NCBI RefSeq assembly: GCF_002209485.1
Contig: NZ_NJIX01000001.1
Coordinates: forward strand, 1,054,001-1,118,000
Source: Achromobacter sp. HZ34
GTDB taxonomy: Bacteria; Pseudomonadota; Gammaproteobacteria; Burkholderiales; Burkholderiaceae_B
Reading direction: 5' to 3'
DNA: 64,000 bases
In this document: positions 46,735-55,627 of the stretch, one piece after another
Layout of the letters: every line of letters begins with the position of its first letter
How positions within the stretch are numbered: position 1 is the stretch's first letter
Program-made: the position numbers and the translations under genes
Notes under the pieces: generated by a model
Database searches by the model: none
Told to the model about the DNA's origin: nothing
The model's input: only the letters and a program-made list of their open reading frames with translations

Positions 46735-47391
46735 ATGAACACTCCAGCCGATTCTCGCCTGATGGCCCTCACGGCCCACTTGATGGTGATCCACCGCGCC
46801 TACCGCGCCGCGGCCGACAAGGCCCTGGCCGATTACGGCCTGTCGCAGGCCACCGCCTGGCCGGTGATCACCGCCGGCCGCCTGGGCGACGGCGTGCGCC
46901 AGGGCGTGCTGGCCGAGGCCATGGGCGTGGAAGGCCCTTCCCTGGTCCGCGTGCTGGACCAATTGGTCGCCGCCGGCCTGATCGAACGCCGCGAAGACCC
47001 GCTGGACCGCCGCGCCAAGACCCTGCACCTGACCCAGGCCGGCAACGACCTGCGCGAGCAGGTCGAGACCATGCTCGTGCACCTGCGCCGCCGCCTGTTC
47101 GCCAACATCGCGCCCGCCGACCTGGACGCTTGCCTGCGCGTATTCGAAGGGTTGAAACTCTCCCTGGTCCACCACCAGTCCGAACCCGGCACCGCCTACG
47201 AGCCGGTGCCGGCGGTCGTCATGCCAGGCAGCACGGGCAGCACCAGCAGCACCAGCAGGAAAATTGCGGGCGCAAACATTGCTGCCGCCGGTACGGCCGC
47301 AGCAAGCAGCACCGAGCATCACCCGGCCGGCGACGCCAAACCGGACGCCGCCAGGGACGAGGATCCGTCCCACACGGAGCAGAAGCCATGA
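46735..47391 (+). CDS. MarR-family transcriptional regulator
   Basis: A 218-residue MarR-type repressor. The winged-helix core (about 10-145) includes LSQATAWPVITAGRLGDGVRQGVLAEAMGVEGPSLVRVLDQLVAAGLIERREDP with the wing LDRRAKTLHLT. The last about 65 residues are a Ser/Thr/Ala-rich tail (GSTGSTSSTSR and onward) that exceeds the normal family length of about 150 and looks disordered. The stop overlaps the pump gene's ATG as ATGA, so regulator and efflux pump are made together. It likely responds to an aromatic acid. Confidence 0.92.
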   Translation: MNTPADSRLMALTAHLMVIHRAYRAAADKALADYGLSQATAWPVITAGRLGDGVRQGVLAEAMGVEGPSLVRVLDQLVAAGLIERREDPLDRRAKTLHLTQAGNDLREQVETMLVHLRRRLFANIAPADLDACLRVFEGLKLSLVHHQSEPGTAYEPVPAVVMPGSTGSTSSTSRKIAGANIAAAGTAAASSTEHHPAGDAKPDAARDEDPSHTEQKP

Positions 47392-49463
47392 AAGCGCCCA
47401 CCGGCGACGAGGTACTGTTCTCGCTCAAGGCCTATGTCGCGGCCATGGCGGCCCTGTACCTGTCGCTGATGATCGACCTGCAGCGGCCCTTCTGGTCGGT
47501 GACCACCGCCTACATCGTGTCGCAGAACTGGGCCGGCGCCGTGCGCTCCAAGGCCGTGTTCCGCCTGGGCGGCACCTTCATCGGCTCCACCGCCATGGTC
47601 TTCGCCGTGCCGCGCCTGTCCGCCTACCCCGTGCTGATGGTGGGCGCCCTGGCGCTGTGGGTCGGCGCCTGCCTGTACATCGCCGTCCTCGACCGCACGC
47701 CGCGCTCCTACATGTTCATGCTGGCCGGCTACACCGCCGGCATGATCGCCCTGCCCAGCGTCACCAACGCCGGCACCGTGTTCGACACGGCCCTGACCCG
47801 CGTGGAAGAAATCAGCCTGGGCATCATCTGCGCCACGCTCGCGCACAGCCTGATCCTGCCGCGCGGCATCGCCCCCGTGGTGATGGGCCGCCTGGACGCC
47901 GCCGTGCGCGATGCCCGCCTGTGGGTGCAGGCGGTACTGCGCGGCGACACCAAGGCCCGTACCGCGCGCGAACGCCGCGCCATCGCCAACGACATCACGC
48001 AGCTGCGCCTGCTGTCCACCCACGTTCCCTTCGACACCGGCAACATCCGCTGGGCGTCACGTTCCATCTCCGCCATGCAGGACCGCATGGCCGGCCTCAC
48101 GCCCATCGTGTCGTCGCTGGAAGACCGCCTGCGCACCTTGCGCGCCAGCGGCGCGCCCCTGCCGCCGGCCCTGGAACCCTTGCTCAACGACATTGCCGCC
48201 TGGACCGAAGCCGGCCGCAGCAGCGGCGACGACGCCAATCGCGCCACCGCCGCTGCCCTGCGCCGCCGCATCACCGAGGTCATGCCCACCGTGGTCGCGG
48301 GCTCCGACTGGAACACCATGCTGCTGGTCAGCCTGTGCACCCGCCTGCGCGAGATGGTCGACCACTTCGAGGAAGGCCTGGCGCTGCGCCGCGACATCCA
48401 GGCCGGCTTGAACGGCGCACCCCCGCCCATGCCGCGCATGCCCGTCACGTCCAACCGTGCCCTGCACCATGACCACGGCATCGCGCTGCTGTCGGCCCTG
48501 GCCGCCGCCTTCGCCCTGGCCGTGTGCTGCGCCTTCTGGATCGGCACCGCCTGGACCTACGGCGCCAACGCCGCCTTGTTCGCCGTCATCTTCAGCTGCT
48601 TCTTCGCCACGCAGGACAACCCCGTGCCTGGCATCAAGGAGTTCCTGATCTACATCACACTGTCCATTCCCATCTCGGCCATCTACCTGCTGGGCATCCT
48701 GCCCGCCCTGCATTCCTTCGAGATGGTGGCGCTTGCGATATTCCCCACGGCCTTCATCCTGGGCATCTTCATGGCGCGGCCGACGACCTTCGGCAAAGCC
48801 ATGGCCATGCTGTTCGGCTGGACCGGCACGCTGGCCCTGCACGACACCAACACCGCCGACCTGGTGGCCTTCATCGACAGCACCATCGCGCAGAACGTCG
48901 GCGTGGCCGTGGCCGCCATCATTGCCGCGCTGTTCCGCAAGATCAGCGCCGAGTACAGCGCACGCCGCATCCAGCAAGCCAACTGGAAAGAACTGGCCAG
49001 CATGGCCGGCGCCGACGGCCCGCCGGCCCGCGCCAGCTTCACCGTGCGCATGCTGGACCGCATCGGCTTGCTGCACACGCGCCTGGCCGAACGCACCGAG
49101 GACAGCGAGCCGGTCGAAGAAGACACCCTGCTGGACCTGCGCGTCGGTAACGAAATCGCGGAACTGCAACGCGCCCGCCGGGAACTACCCGTGGTCGATG
49201 TGGCGATCCGTCCGGTGCTGGATGGGCTGGCCGCCTGTTTCCGCGCCCGGGCCGCGGGTGCGGCCGAGCGGCGCGAAGGCGTGCTGCAGAAGATCGACTA
49301 CGCCCTGGAACGGGTCAACGGCGCCACGCCCGGCGTGCCGCGCCACCGCGCCATCGTCGCCCTGGTCGGCCTGCGCCGCTCGCTGTTCCCGCAAGCGCCC
49401 GCCTACCAGCCGGTGCTGGCCGCGGCGCCCTCCGCAACCCCTAACGTCCCGTCCGCATCATGA
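47388..49463 (+). CDS. FUSC-family inner-membrane efflux pump (AaeB-like)
   Basis: A 691-residue inner-membrane protein of the aromatic-acid exporter family. N-terminal membrane segments span about 10-165 (KAYVAAMAALYLSLMIDLQRPFWSVTTAYIVSQ), a cytosolic region lies at about 170-355, and a second membrane block at about 360-510 (ALLSALAAAFALAVCCAFWIGTAWTYGANAALFAVIFSC). This duplicated layout is typical. The ATG at 47388 overlaps the marR stop; the frame upstream is a shadow. With DUF1656, HlyD and outer-membrane factor genes it forms a tripartite pump for hydroxylated aromatic acids or similar compounds; specificity is inferred. Confidence 0.9.
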   Translation: MKAPTGDEVLFSLKAYVAAMAALYLSLMIDLQRPFWSVTTAYIVSQNWAGAVRSKAVFRLGGTFIGSTAMVFAVPRLSAYPVLMVGALALWVGACLYIAVLDRTPRSYMFMLAGYTAGMIALPSVTNAGTVFDTALTRVEEISLGIICATLAHSLILPRGIAPVVMGRLDAAVRDARLWVQAVLRGDTKARTARERRAIANDITQLRLLSTHVPFDTGNIRWASRSISAMQDRMAGLTPIVSSLEDRLRTLRASGAPLPPALEPLLNDIAAWTEAGRSSGDDANRATAAALRRRITEVMPTVVAGSDWNTMLLVSLCTRLREMVDHFEEGLALRRDIQAGLNGAPPPMPRMPVTSNRALHHDHGIALLSALAAAFALAVCCAFWIGTAWTYGANAALFAVIFSCFFATQDNPVPGIKEFLIYITLSIPISAIYLLGILPALHSFEMVALAIFPTAFILGIFMARPTTFGKAMAMLFGWTGTLALHDTNTADLVAFIDSTIAQNVGVAVAAIIAALFRKISAEYSARRIQQANWKELASMAGADGPPARASFTVRMLDRIGLLHTRLAERTEDSEPVEEDTLLDLRVGNEIAELQRARRELPVVDVAIRPVLDGLAACFRARAAGAAERREGVLQKIDYALERVNGATPGVPRHRAIVALVGLRRSLFPQAPAYQPVLAAAPSATPNVPSAS

Positions 49464-49672
49464 TTGGCGAATTCAATATCTACGGCATTTTCATGCCCTG
49501 GCTGCTGGTCCTGGCGTTCCTCACGCTGGGCGTGTCCTGGATCGTGCGCCGCATCCTGGCGCGCCTCGGCATGTACCGCGTGGTATGGCACCCGGCCTTG
49601 TTCGACCTCGCCTTGTATGTCGTGCTGCTGTACGGCGTCGTCCTGATTTCACCGCATATTTTCACGAGATAG
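49460..49672 (+). CDS. DUF1656 small membrane protein (AaeX-like)
   Basis: A 70-residue protein with two predicted membrane helices (MPWLLVLAFLTLGVSWIV at about 12-29 and LFDLALYVVLLYGVVLIS at about 47-64) joined by a basic loop. It opens IGEFNIYGIFMPWL, the usual start of DUF1656 proteins. It is always found between the FUSC pump and the HlyD adaptor in such operons and is thought to assist the pump. Its ATG overlaps the pump stop by four bases. Confidence 0.9.
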   Translation: MIGEFNIYGIFMPWLLVLAFLTLGVSWIVRRILARLGMYRVVWHPALFDLALYVVLLYGVVLISPHIFTR

Positions 49673-49676
49673 CATC

Positions 49677-50579
49677 ATGAAGCTCCCTTCCGCATTACGC
49701 CCCGCCGCCTTGGCCCGCTTTGCCGTGACGACCGTGGTGGTCGTCGCCGCGGCCTATGCCGGCTGGCAGTTGTGGGAACACTACGAAGTCGAACCCTGGA
49801 CCCGTGACGGCCGCGTGCGTGCCGATGTCGTGCAGATTGCGCCGGACGTATCCGGCCTGGTCACGGCCGTGCCCGTGCAGGACAACCAGACCGTCAAGAA
49901 AGGCGACGTGCTGTTCGACATCGACCGGGCCCGCTATCAACTGGCGCTGGACCAGGCCCAGGCCGCCGTCGTCTCGCAAAGCGTGGCGCGCGACCAGGCC
50001 CAGCGCGATGCCCGCCGTAACCGCGAGCTGGGACAACTGGTGTCCGCCGAAGCGCGCGAGCAAAGCCAGACCAAGGTTGAACAGGCCGAGTCGGGCCTGG
50101 CGCAAGCCAAGGTGGCCCTGGACATCGCCAAGCTCAATCTGCAGCGCAGCCGTGTCCTGGCGCCGGCCGATGGCAGCATCACCAACCTGGACCTGCACGT
50201 CGGCGCCTATGCCTCCGCCGGCCGCGGCGTCATGGCTTTCGTGAATTCGAACTCGTTCTACGTCGAAGGCTATTTCGAGGAAACCAAGCTGCCGCGCATC
50301 AAGGTGGGCGACCGCGTGGCGGTCCAGCTGATGGGCGAAGCGCGCACCATCCAGGGTCATGTGGACAGCATCGCCCTGGGTATCGCGGACCGCGACCGCA
50401 GCACCAGCGCGAATATGCTGCCCTACGTGAATCCCAACTTCAACTGGGTGCGCCTGGCCCAGCGCATTCCCGTGCGCATCCACATCGACGAAGTGCCCGC
50501 CGGCGTGCGCCTGGTGTCCGGCCAGACCGCGACCGTCGTCGTGCAGGAAGACGCCCAGTCCCCGGCGCCGCGCTCGTAA
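49677..50579 (+). CDS. HlyD-family periplasmic adaptor (AaeA-like)
   Basis: A 300-residue membrane-fusion protein linking the inner-membrane pump to the outer-membrane factor. One N-terminal anchor helix (about 9-28) is followed by WTRDGRVRADVVQIAPDVSGLV (lipoyl half), a coiled-coil hairpin (about 82-140, DQAQAAVVSQSVARDQAQRDA and NRELGQLVSAEAREQSQTKVEQAESGLAQAK), the second lipoyl half (SRVLAPADGSITNLDLHVGAYASAG) and a beta-barrel domain. The gene follows the DUF1656 gene by four bases. Confidence 0.92.
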   Translation: MKLPSALRPAALARFAVTTVVVVAAAYAGWQLWEHYEVEPWTRDGRVRADVVQIAPDVSGLVTAVPVQDNQTVKKGDVLFDIDRARYQLALDQAQAAVVSQSVARDQAQRDARRNRELGQLVSAEAREQSQTKVEQAESGLAQAKVALDIAKLNLQRSRVLAPADGSITNLDLHVGAYASAGRGVMAFVNSNSFYVEGYFEETKLPRIKVGDRVAVQLMGEARTIQGHVDSIALGIADRDRSTSANMLPYVNPNFNWVRLAQRIPVRIHIDEVPAGVRLVSGQTATVVVQEDAQSPAPRS

Positions 50580-50594
50580 TCCAAGAGTCTCGCC

Positions 50595-52139
50595 ATGCGT
50601 ATCCATCCTCTTCCCAAACTCTCGGTGCTTGCCGTCGCTGCCGCCATTGCGGCCAGCCTGGCCGGCTGCACCACGGTAGGCCCCGACTACAAGGTTCCCA
50701 CCGATGCAGTGGTCAATCGGCCTGCCGCCGCCGCGAAATTCAGCGGCGCCCAGAACGAGGCCTTCGCCCAGGATGCCGTCCCCGGCAATTGGTGGCGCCT
50801 GTATGACGATCCGCAGCTCGACGCGTTGATCACCAAGGCGCTGGCCGCCAATACGGACCTGCGCGTGGCCGCGGCGAACATGGACCGCGCGGCGGCCGCC
50901 ACGCAGCAGGCGCAGGCGGCCAAACAGCCGTCGTTCAACGTCAACGCCAAGCCCTACTTCGGCCATCCGTCGGGCTTCGAAGAGCTCGCGCCCGGTTACG
51001 ACCCACCCAGCGAGTGGTTCTACAGCATGGGCGCCGGTGTTTCGTACACGGTCGACCTGGTCGGCCAGATCCGCCGTGCCATCGAAGCCGCCGACGCCGA
51101 CCAGGCCTCCGTACAGGCCGCCTACGACGCCATGCGCGCCAACGTCGCGGCGCAGACCGCCCTGGCCTACGCCACGGCGTGCACGGCCGGCATGCAGATC
51201 AACTCGGCACAACACTCGGTGGACGTGCAGAGCGAATCGGTCAAGGTCAATCAAAAACTGCAGAACCTGGGCCGCGGCACCGCCCTGGACGTCACGCGCG
51301 CCCGCGGCCAGCTGGAGCAGTTGCGTGCCGCCCTGCCGCCGCTCGAAGCCAAGCGCCGCGTGGCCTTGTATCGCCTGGCCACGTTGACGGGCGAGACGCC
51401 CAACCAGTTTCCGCAGCAGCTTGCCCAATGCGCCGCGGCGCCTGCGCTGAAGCAGCCCATCCCGGTCGGCGACGGCGCATCGCTGTTGCGCCGCCGTCCC
51501 GATATCCGGGAAGCAGAGCGTGCGCTGGCGGGCGCCACCGCGCGCATCGGCGTGGCCACGGGTGACCTCTATCCCAAGATCACACTGGGCCTGTCCGCCG
51601 ACTCGGGTTATTTCCTGGACCAGTTCGCCAGCCGCGGCAGCTTCGGCTACAGCCTTGGCCCGCTGATCTCATGGACGATACCGAACACTGGCGCGGTCCA
51701 GGCCCGCATCGCCGAAGCGCAAGCCAGCACCAAGGCGGCCTATGCCCGCTTCGACGCAACGGTGCTCAATGCCTTGCGCGAAACCGAAAGCGCGCTGACG
51801 GTCTATGCCCGTGAATTGGACCGTGACGATGCCTTGAAGGCGGCCCGCGACCAGAGCACCGAAGCGGCCGACCAGGCGCGCAAGCTGTATCAGTATGGCA
51901 AGACGGACTACCTGACGGTGCTCGATGCCGAGCGCACGCTGGCCAATAACGAAAGCGCCCTGGCCGCCTCGCAGGCGGAAATGGTGGAAGACCAGATCAA
52001 GGTATTCCTGGCCTTGGGCGGCGGTTGGGAGCAGGACGGCCCCGCGAAGCCCGCCGCCGGCAATAATACGGCCAACGCGAACAGCCCGGCCGCCGCCAGC
52101 AAGCCGGCCGAGGCCCCTGCCCCGGCGCGGCGTCAGTGA
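50595..52139 (+). CDS. Outer-membrane efflux factor, NodT family
   Basis: A 514-residue TolC-like lipoprotein forming the outer-membrane exit duct. The signal peptide with lipobox LAGC (Cys about 24) is followed by TTVGPDYKVP, then two OEP repeats: NWWRLYDDPQLDALITKAL...TDLRVAAANMDRA and PDIREAERALAGATARIGVATGDLYPKITLG, with LFxYGKTDYLTVLDAERTLANNESALAASQ near the end. The last 35 residues are Ala/Pro/Asn-rich. It is the last gene of the efflux operon; its stop region overlaps the convergent esterase gene by seven bases. Confidence 0.93.
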   Translation: MRIHPLPKLSVLAVAAAIAASLAGCTTVGPDYKVPTDAVVNRPAAAAKFSGAQNEAFAQDAVPGNWWRLYDDPQLDALITKALAANTDLRVAAANMDRAAAATQQAQAAKQPSFNVNAKPYFGHPSGFEELAPGYDPPSEWFYSMGAGVSYTVDLVGQIRRAIEAADADQASVQAAYDAMRANVAAQTALAYATACTAGMQINSAQHSVDVQSESVKVNQKLQNLGRGTALDVTRARGQLEQLRAALPPLEAKRRVALYRLATLTGETPNQFPQQLAQCAAAPALKQPIPVGDGASLLRRRPDIREAERALAGATARIGVATGDLYPKITLGLSADSGYFLDQFASRGSFGYSLGPLISWTIPNTGAVQARIAEAQASTKAAYARFDATVLNALRETESALTVYARELDRDDALKAARDQSTEAADQARKLYQYGKTDYLTVLDAERTLANNESALAASQAEMVEDQIKVFLALGGGWEQDGPAKPAAGNNTANANSPAAASKPAEAPAPARRQ

Positions 52140-52873
52140 ATCACTGCGCCACTGGGCGGATGCTGGTTCAGGCCTAGCGCGGCCTCCCAGCTGCGCAGTG
52201 GCACGCAGGTCTGCAGCCGCACGATGGCGCGCTCGATCAAGGCGGGGTGCAGTTCATGCCCCACGCGCGTGGCCACGTCTATGGTGGAGTCCCCATGCAG
52301 CTCGTTCAGGCGCGCCTGCGCCTGTTCAGCCAGCGCCACCGGCATGACGCTATCGCCGGCCCCGTGCAGCAAATGAATGGTGGTGTATTGCGGCGCCCAC
52401 TGCGGCACGCTGGCATAGCGGCCACTGAAGGCCAGCACGCGCCCCGCCAGGCCGTCATGCGCCACCACGGCTTCCAGCGCCATGATCGCGCCTTGCGAAA
52501 AGCCGGCCAAAGCGGTGTCGCTCTGCAGCAGATGGAAACGCGCCTGGTTGGCGCGGATGTATTCCACCAGCGGCGGCAAGGCCTTCAGCACGCGCTCCGG
52601 ACGGTTGGCCTCGTCCACACCCTTCACCGAGAACCATTGCCGCCCACCCTGGCCGGCGTCACCCCCGCGGGCGCCGTCATAGGGCTCGAAACCCGCTGGC
52701 GCCAGGATGGCCGCCTGCGGGAACGAGGCGCGCACGGCCTCGGCCAGCGGACGCATGTTGGCGGGTGTGCCGCCGACGCCATGCAGCAGGATGAACAACT
52801 GCCGCGCATCGCCCTCGTCGGGAAGCAGCTCGAAAGCATCGGTCGCCTGGGATGAATCGGATGATACAGACAT
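52133..52873 (-). CDS. Alpha/beta-hydrolase carboxylesterase (YpfH-like)
   Basis: A 246-residue serine esterase of the phospholipase/carboxylesterase family. The oxyanion region is FILLHGVGGTPANM, the nucleophile elbow GFSQG, the acid in HGAGDSVMPVALAEQA, and the catalytic His in GHELHPALIERA. It is cytosolic, without a signal peptide. The substrate is unknown. It is convergent with and overlaps the outer-membrane factor gene by seven bases, so antisense overlap of the transcripts is expected. Confidence 0.88.
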   Translation of the reverse strand: MSVSSDSSQATDAFELLPDEGDARQLFILLHGVGGTPANMRPLAEAVRASFPQAAILAPAGFEPYDGARGGDAGQGGRQWFSVKGVDEANRPERVLKALPPLVEYIRANQARFHLLQSDTALAGFSQGAIMALEAVVAHDGLAGRVLAFSGRYASVPQWAPQYTTIHLLHGAGDSVMPVALAEQAQARLNELHGDSTIDVATRVGHELHPALIERAIVRLQTCVPLRSWEAALGLNQHPPSGAVIH

Positions 52874-53019
52874 AAAAACCCCTGATACGGCAGGACGCTC
52901 ACGCGCCCCTCATTGCCGTCATTCTAGGCCTGTTTTTTCCGCGCTCCGCGCCGCCGCCATGGCCCCGCCCCCGCCCCCGCCGACCCGATCCGCCAGGGAT
53001 GTGACGCCGCGCCAGCTGT

Positions 53020-54606
53020 CTATTTCCCCAGGATCAGATCCGCCGCCTTCTCCGCCACCATCATCACCGCGGCCTGTGTGTTGCCTGAAACCATCTTCGG
53101 CATCACCGAAGCATCGACCACGCGCAGCCCTTGCACCCCGCGCACCCGCAACTGGGGATCCGTCACCGCCGCGTCGTCCTGCCCCATGCGGCAGGTGCCG
53201 ATCGGATGATAGATCGTCTGCCCATTCTGCCGTGCAAAACTCAGCCATTCGTCGTAAGTGCGCACCGCCGCGCCGGGACTGGTCTCGGCCTCCACGTAGG
53301 GCGCCAGCGCCGGCTGCCCGACGATACGCCGCGCCACCTCCATGCCATGCACCAAGGCATCGCGATCCACCTGTGCCGCCAGGAAGTTTGGCCGGATAGC
53401 CGGCGCGTCGGCGGGGTCCGGCGACTTGGCGTGTATGCTGCCGATCGACTCCGGCCGCAGTTGCGCCACTCCCAGCGTCATGCCTGGATGGCGATCAAGG
53501 ATGCGTTCCGCCGCATTGGCGTAGCTGGCATGCACGAAGAAATACTGCACGTCGGGCTGCGCCAGTTCTGGCCGCGACTTGACGAAGCCGTGCACCAGGC
53601 CGGTACCCAAGGTCAGGATGCCGCGCCGCGCTGCGTAGTAAAGCCCCACCTGGCGCGCCAGCCGCCAGCCGCGCGACATTTCGTTCAAGGTCACCGTGCC
53701 CTTGACCCGCCAGTTCATGCGGGTGGCGTAGTGATCGATATAGTTCTCGCCAACCTGTGGCGCCGCCTGCACCAGCCCTATCCCCAGCGCCTGCAAACGC
53801 CGCGGATCCCCGATGCCGGACAACTCCAGCATCTGTGGCGACTGCACCGCGCCCATGCACAGCAAGGTCTCGCGCGCGGCCCGCACGGTCACGTCCTGGC
53901 CCCGCTGCCGATACACCACGCCGACACAGCGCTTGCCTTCGAACACCAGCCGCAACACCCGCGCATCGGATTCCACGCGCAGATTGGCACGGCCGCGCGC
54001 CGGCTTCAGATAGCCGTCGGCCGCGCTCCAGCGGCGGCCGTCCTTCTGCAGCACCTGGTAGTAGCCGAAGCCTTCCTGGCGTTCGCCGTTGTAGTCCTCG
54101 TTGACCGGCTGCCCGTCCTCACGCGCCGCGGAAATGAAGGCATCGGCGACCGGATAGCGCTCGCGCACCTGCACCAGGTGCATGGGCCCGTCCTTGCCGC
54201 GCGAGGGACCGCCCTGCGCATAGTGCTCCAGCCGGCGGAAATAGGGCTCCACGTCCGCGTAGGCCCAGCCGGCCGCTCCCGCCGCGGCCCACGCATCGTA
54301 ATCCTGTGGCTGGCCGCGCACATAGATGCCGCCGTTGATCAGCGTCGACCCGCCCAGCCCCTTGCCGCGCGGCACGGAGATCACGCGTCCCTGCGTGTTT
54401 TCCTCGGGCTCGGTGGCGAAGCGCCAGTTGAAGCGCGGGTCCACCAACAGCTTGCTGAAGCCGGCGGGAATGCCTACCCACATGCTGGCCGCATCCTCGC
54501 CCGCTTCAATCAGCAGCACGCGATGGCGGCCATCGGCCGTCAGGCGATTGGCCAGGATGCAGCCGGCGGTGCCACCGCCGGCAATGATGAAATCGAAATC
54601 CGCCAT
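53020..54606 (-). CDS. GMC-family FAD-dependent oxidoreductase (choline-dehydrogenase-like)
   Basis: A 528-residue flavoprotein that oxidises an alcohol. The FAD-binding motif FIIAGGGTAGCILANRLTADGRHRVLLIEAG lies at the N-terminus. GMC signature 1 (RGKGLGGSTLINGGIYVRG) and signature 2 (GAVQSPQMLELSGIGD) follow, with the catalytic His in YHPIGTCRMG and the Asn in SGNTQAAVMM. The ATG at 54606 has GAGGGG upstream. It follows the shikimate-dehydrogenase-like gene by ten bases and probably forms a two-gene operon with it. The substrate is unknown; polyols, choline-like alcohols or aromatic alcohols are all possible. Confidence 0.9.
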   Translation of the reverse strand: MADFDFIIAGGGTAGCILANRLTADGRHRVLLIEAGEDAASMWVGIPAGFSKLLVDPRFNWRFATEPEENTQGRVISVPRGKGLGGSTLINGGIYVRGQPQDYDAWAAAGAAGWAYADVEPYFRRLEHYAQGGPSRGKDGPMHLVQVRERYPVADAFISAAREDGQPVNEDYNGERQEGFGYYQVLQKDGRRWSAADGYLKPARGRANLRVESDARVLRLVFEGKRCVGVVYRQRGQDVTVRAARETLLCMGAVQSPQMLELSGIGDPRRLQALGIGLVQAAPQVGENYIDHYATRMNWRVKGTVTLNEMSRGWRLARQVGLYYAARRGILTLGTGLVHGFVKSRPELAQPDVQYFFVHASYANAAERILDRHPGMTLGVAQLRPESIGSIHAKSPDPADAPAIRPNFLAAQVDRDALVHGMEVARRIVGQPALAPYVEAETSPGAAVRTYDEWLSFARQNGQTIYHPIGTCRMGQDDAAVTDPQLRVRGVQGLRVVDASVMPKMVSGNTQAAVMMVAEKAADLILGK

Positions 54607-54616
54607 CAACCGCCCC

Positions 54617-55429
54617 TCAAGCGACCGCGGTCGGCCCGCGCACGCCCAGGAATTGCGCCATCAGGGCGATCTGCGCCGCCAGCATGGGCGCGCCGTAGTG
54701 GACGCGGCAGCCACGCTGTTGGGCAGCCAGCAGCAAGGCCGTTTCGCGCGGCTGCATGATGACTTCGCAGACCACCTGGTCAGGCGTCAGGCGCGCCGTA
54801 TCCAGCGGCAGCGCATCACCTTCGCGCAGCCCCAGGGACGTCGCATTGACCACCAGGTCATGACCGGACGGATCGGGCGTACCCACGGCCACCTGGGCAG
54901 CAGGATCCAGCTGCGCCAGCCTTTGCTTCAAGTCATCGGCCTTGGCCCGCGTGCGATTGGCGATGGTCAGGCGCGACACCCCGGCCTGCACCAGCGCGAA
55001 CGCAATGGCATTGGCCGCGCCGCCCGCGCCGGCCAGGTAGGCGCTGCGCCCACGCGGCTCGATCCCGTTGGCACGCAGCCCGCCGACGAAACCTTCGCCA
55101 TCCAGCATATGCCCCACCAGCCGGCCATCGGCTTCACGGCGCACCACGTTGGCGGCGCCGATCAGGCGCGCGCTGTCCGACACTTCGTCGCATAGCTCGA
55201 CGATGGCCGTCTTGTGCGGCACGGTGACGATGATGCCGCCCAGGTTGCGCAGGCCGCGCAAACCGTCCACCACGCGCGCCAGCGTATCGGCACCGGCATG
55301 TAGCGGCACCAGCACGCCATCGTGGCCCAGCGCCGCGAAATGTTCGTTCATCCGCTGCGGCGTCTGCACGTGATGGATAGGGTCGGCCAGAATGCCGTAC
55401 AGCCGGGTTTCTCCGGTAATGAGCTTCAT
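54617..55429 (-). CDS. Shikimate/quinate dehydrogenase-like protein
   Basis: A 270-residue AroE-family NAD(P)-dependent dehydrogenase. The catalytic pair K73 (TVPHKTAIV) and D110 (MLDGEGFVGGL) is kept, and the nucleotide loop is AGAGGAANA (132-140). The substrate-binding SxS near the N-terminus is replaced by HHVQTPQRMN, and the usual NTDG becomes MLDG, so it is probably not the biosynthetic shikimate dehydrogenase but a catabolic quinate-like or unrelated hydroxyacid dehydrogenase. It is divergent from the GntR gene across a spacer with the AT-rich operator. Confidence 0.85.
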   Translation of the reverse strand: MKLITGETRLYGILADPIHHVQTPQRMNEHFAALGHDGVLVPLHAGADTLARVVDGLRGLRNLGGIIVTVPHKTAIVELCDEVSDSARLIGAANVVRREADGRLVGHMLDGEGFVGGLRANGIEPRGRSAYLAGAGGAANAIAFALVQAGVSRLTIANRTRAKADDLKQRLAQLDPAAQVAVGTPDPSGHDLVVNATSLGLREGDALPLDTARLTPDQVVCEVIMQPRETALLLAAQQRGCRVHYGAPMLAAQIALMAQFLGVRGPTAVA

Positions 55430-55543
55430 CGTTGCTTCCCCTTGCAGCGTTGTTCAAGTGCCTTCCGGGCCATGGCGGCGGCGGAAGCTGTAGGGACTGT
55501 ATGGACCATTTCGGCCATGGTGTGTCTCCGCGTCGATACGAAA

Positions 55544-55556
55544 ATATATGATATAT
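55544..55556. promoter_or_regulatory. Candidate GntR operator, site 1
   Basis: ATATATGATATAT, a perfect odd palindrome in a GC-rich background, between the shikimate-dehydrogenase-like gene and gntR. A TATAAT at 55554-55559 overlaps it on the plus strand, consistent with repression of gntR. The identical site (complement) is at 60480-60492. Confidence 0.65.
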
Positions 55557-55627
55557 AATATAGCGACTATGCCGAGAAAAGCGCATCGCAGGCTAAAATT
55601 TCCTCTCCCCTTTTTTCGACGCGCGAT

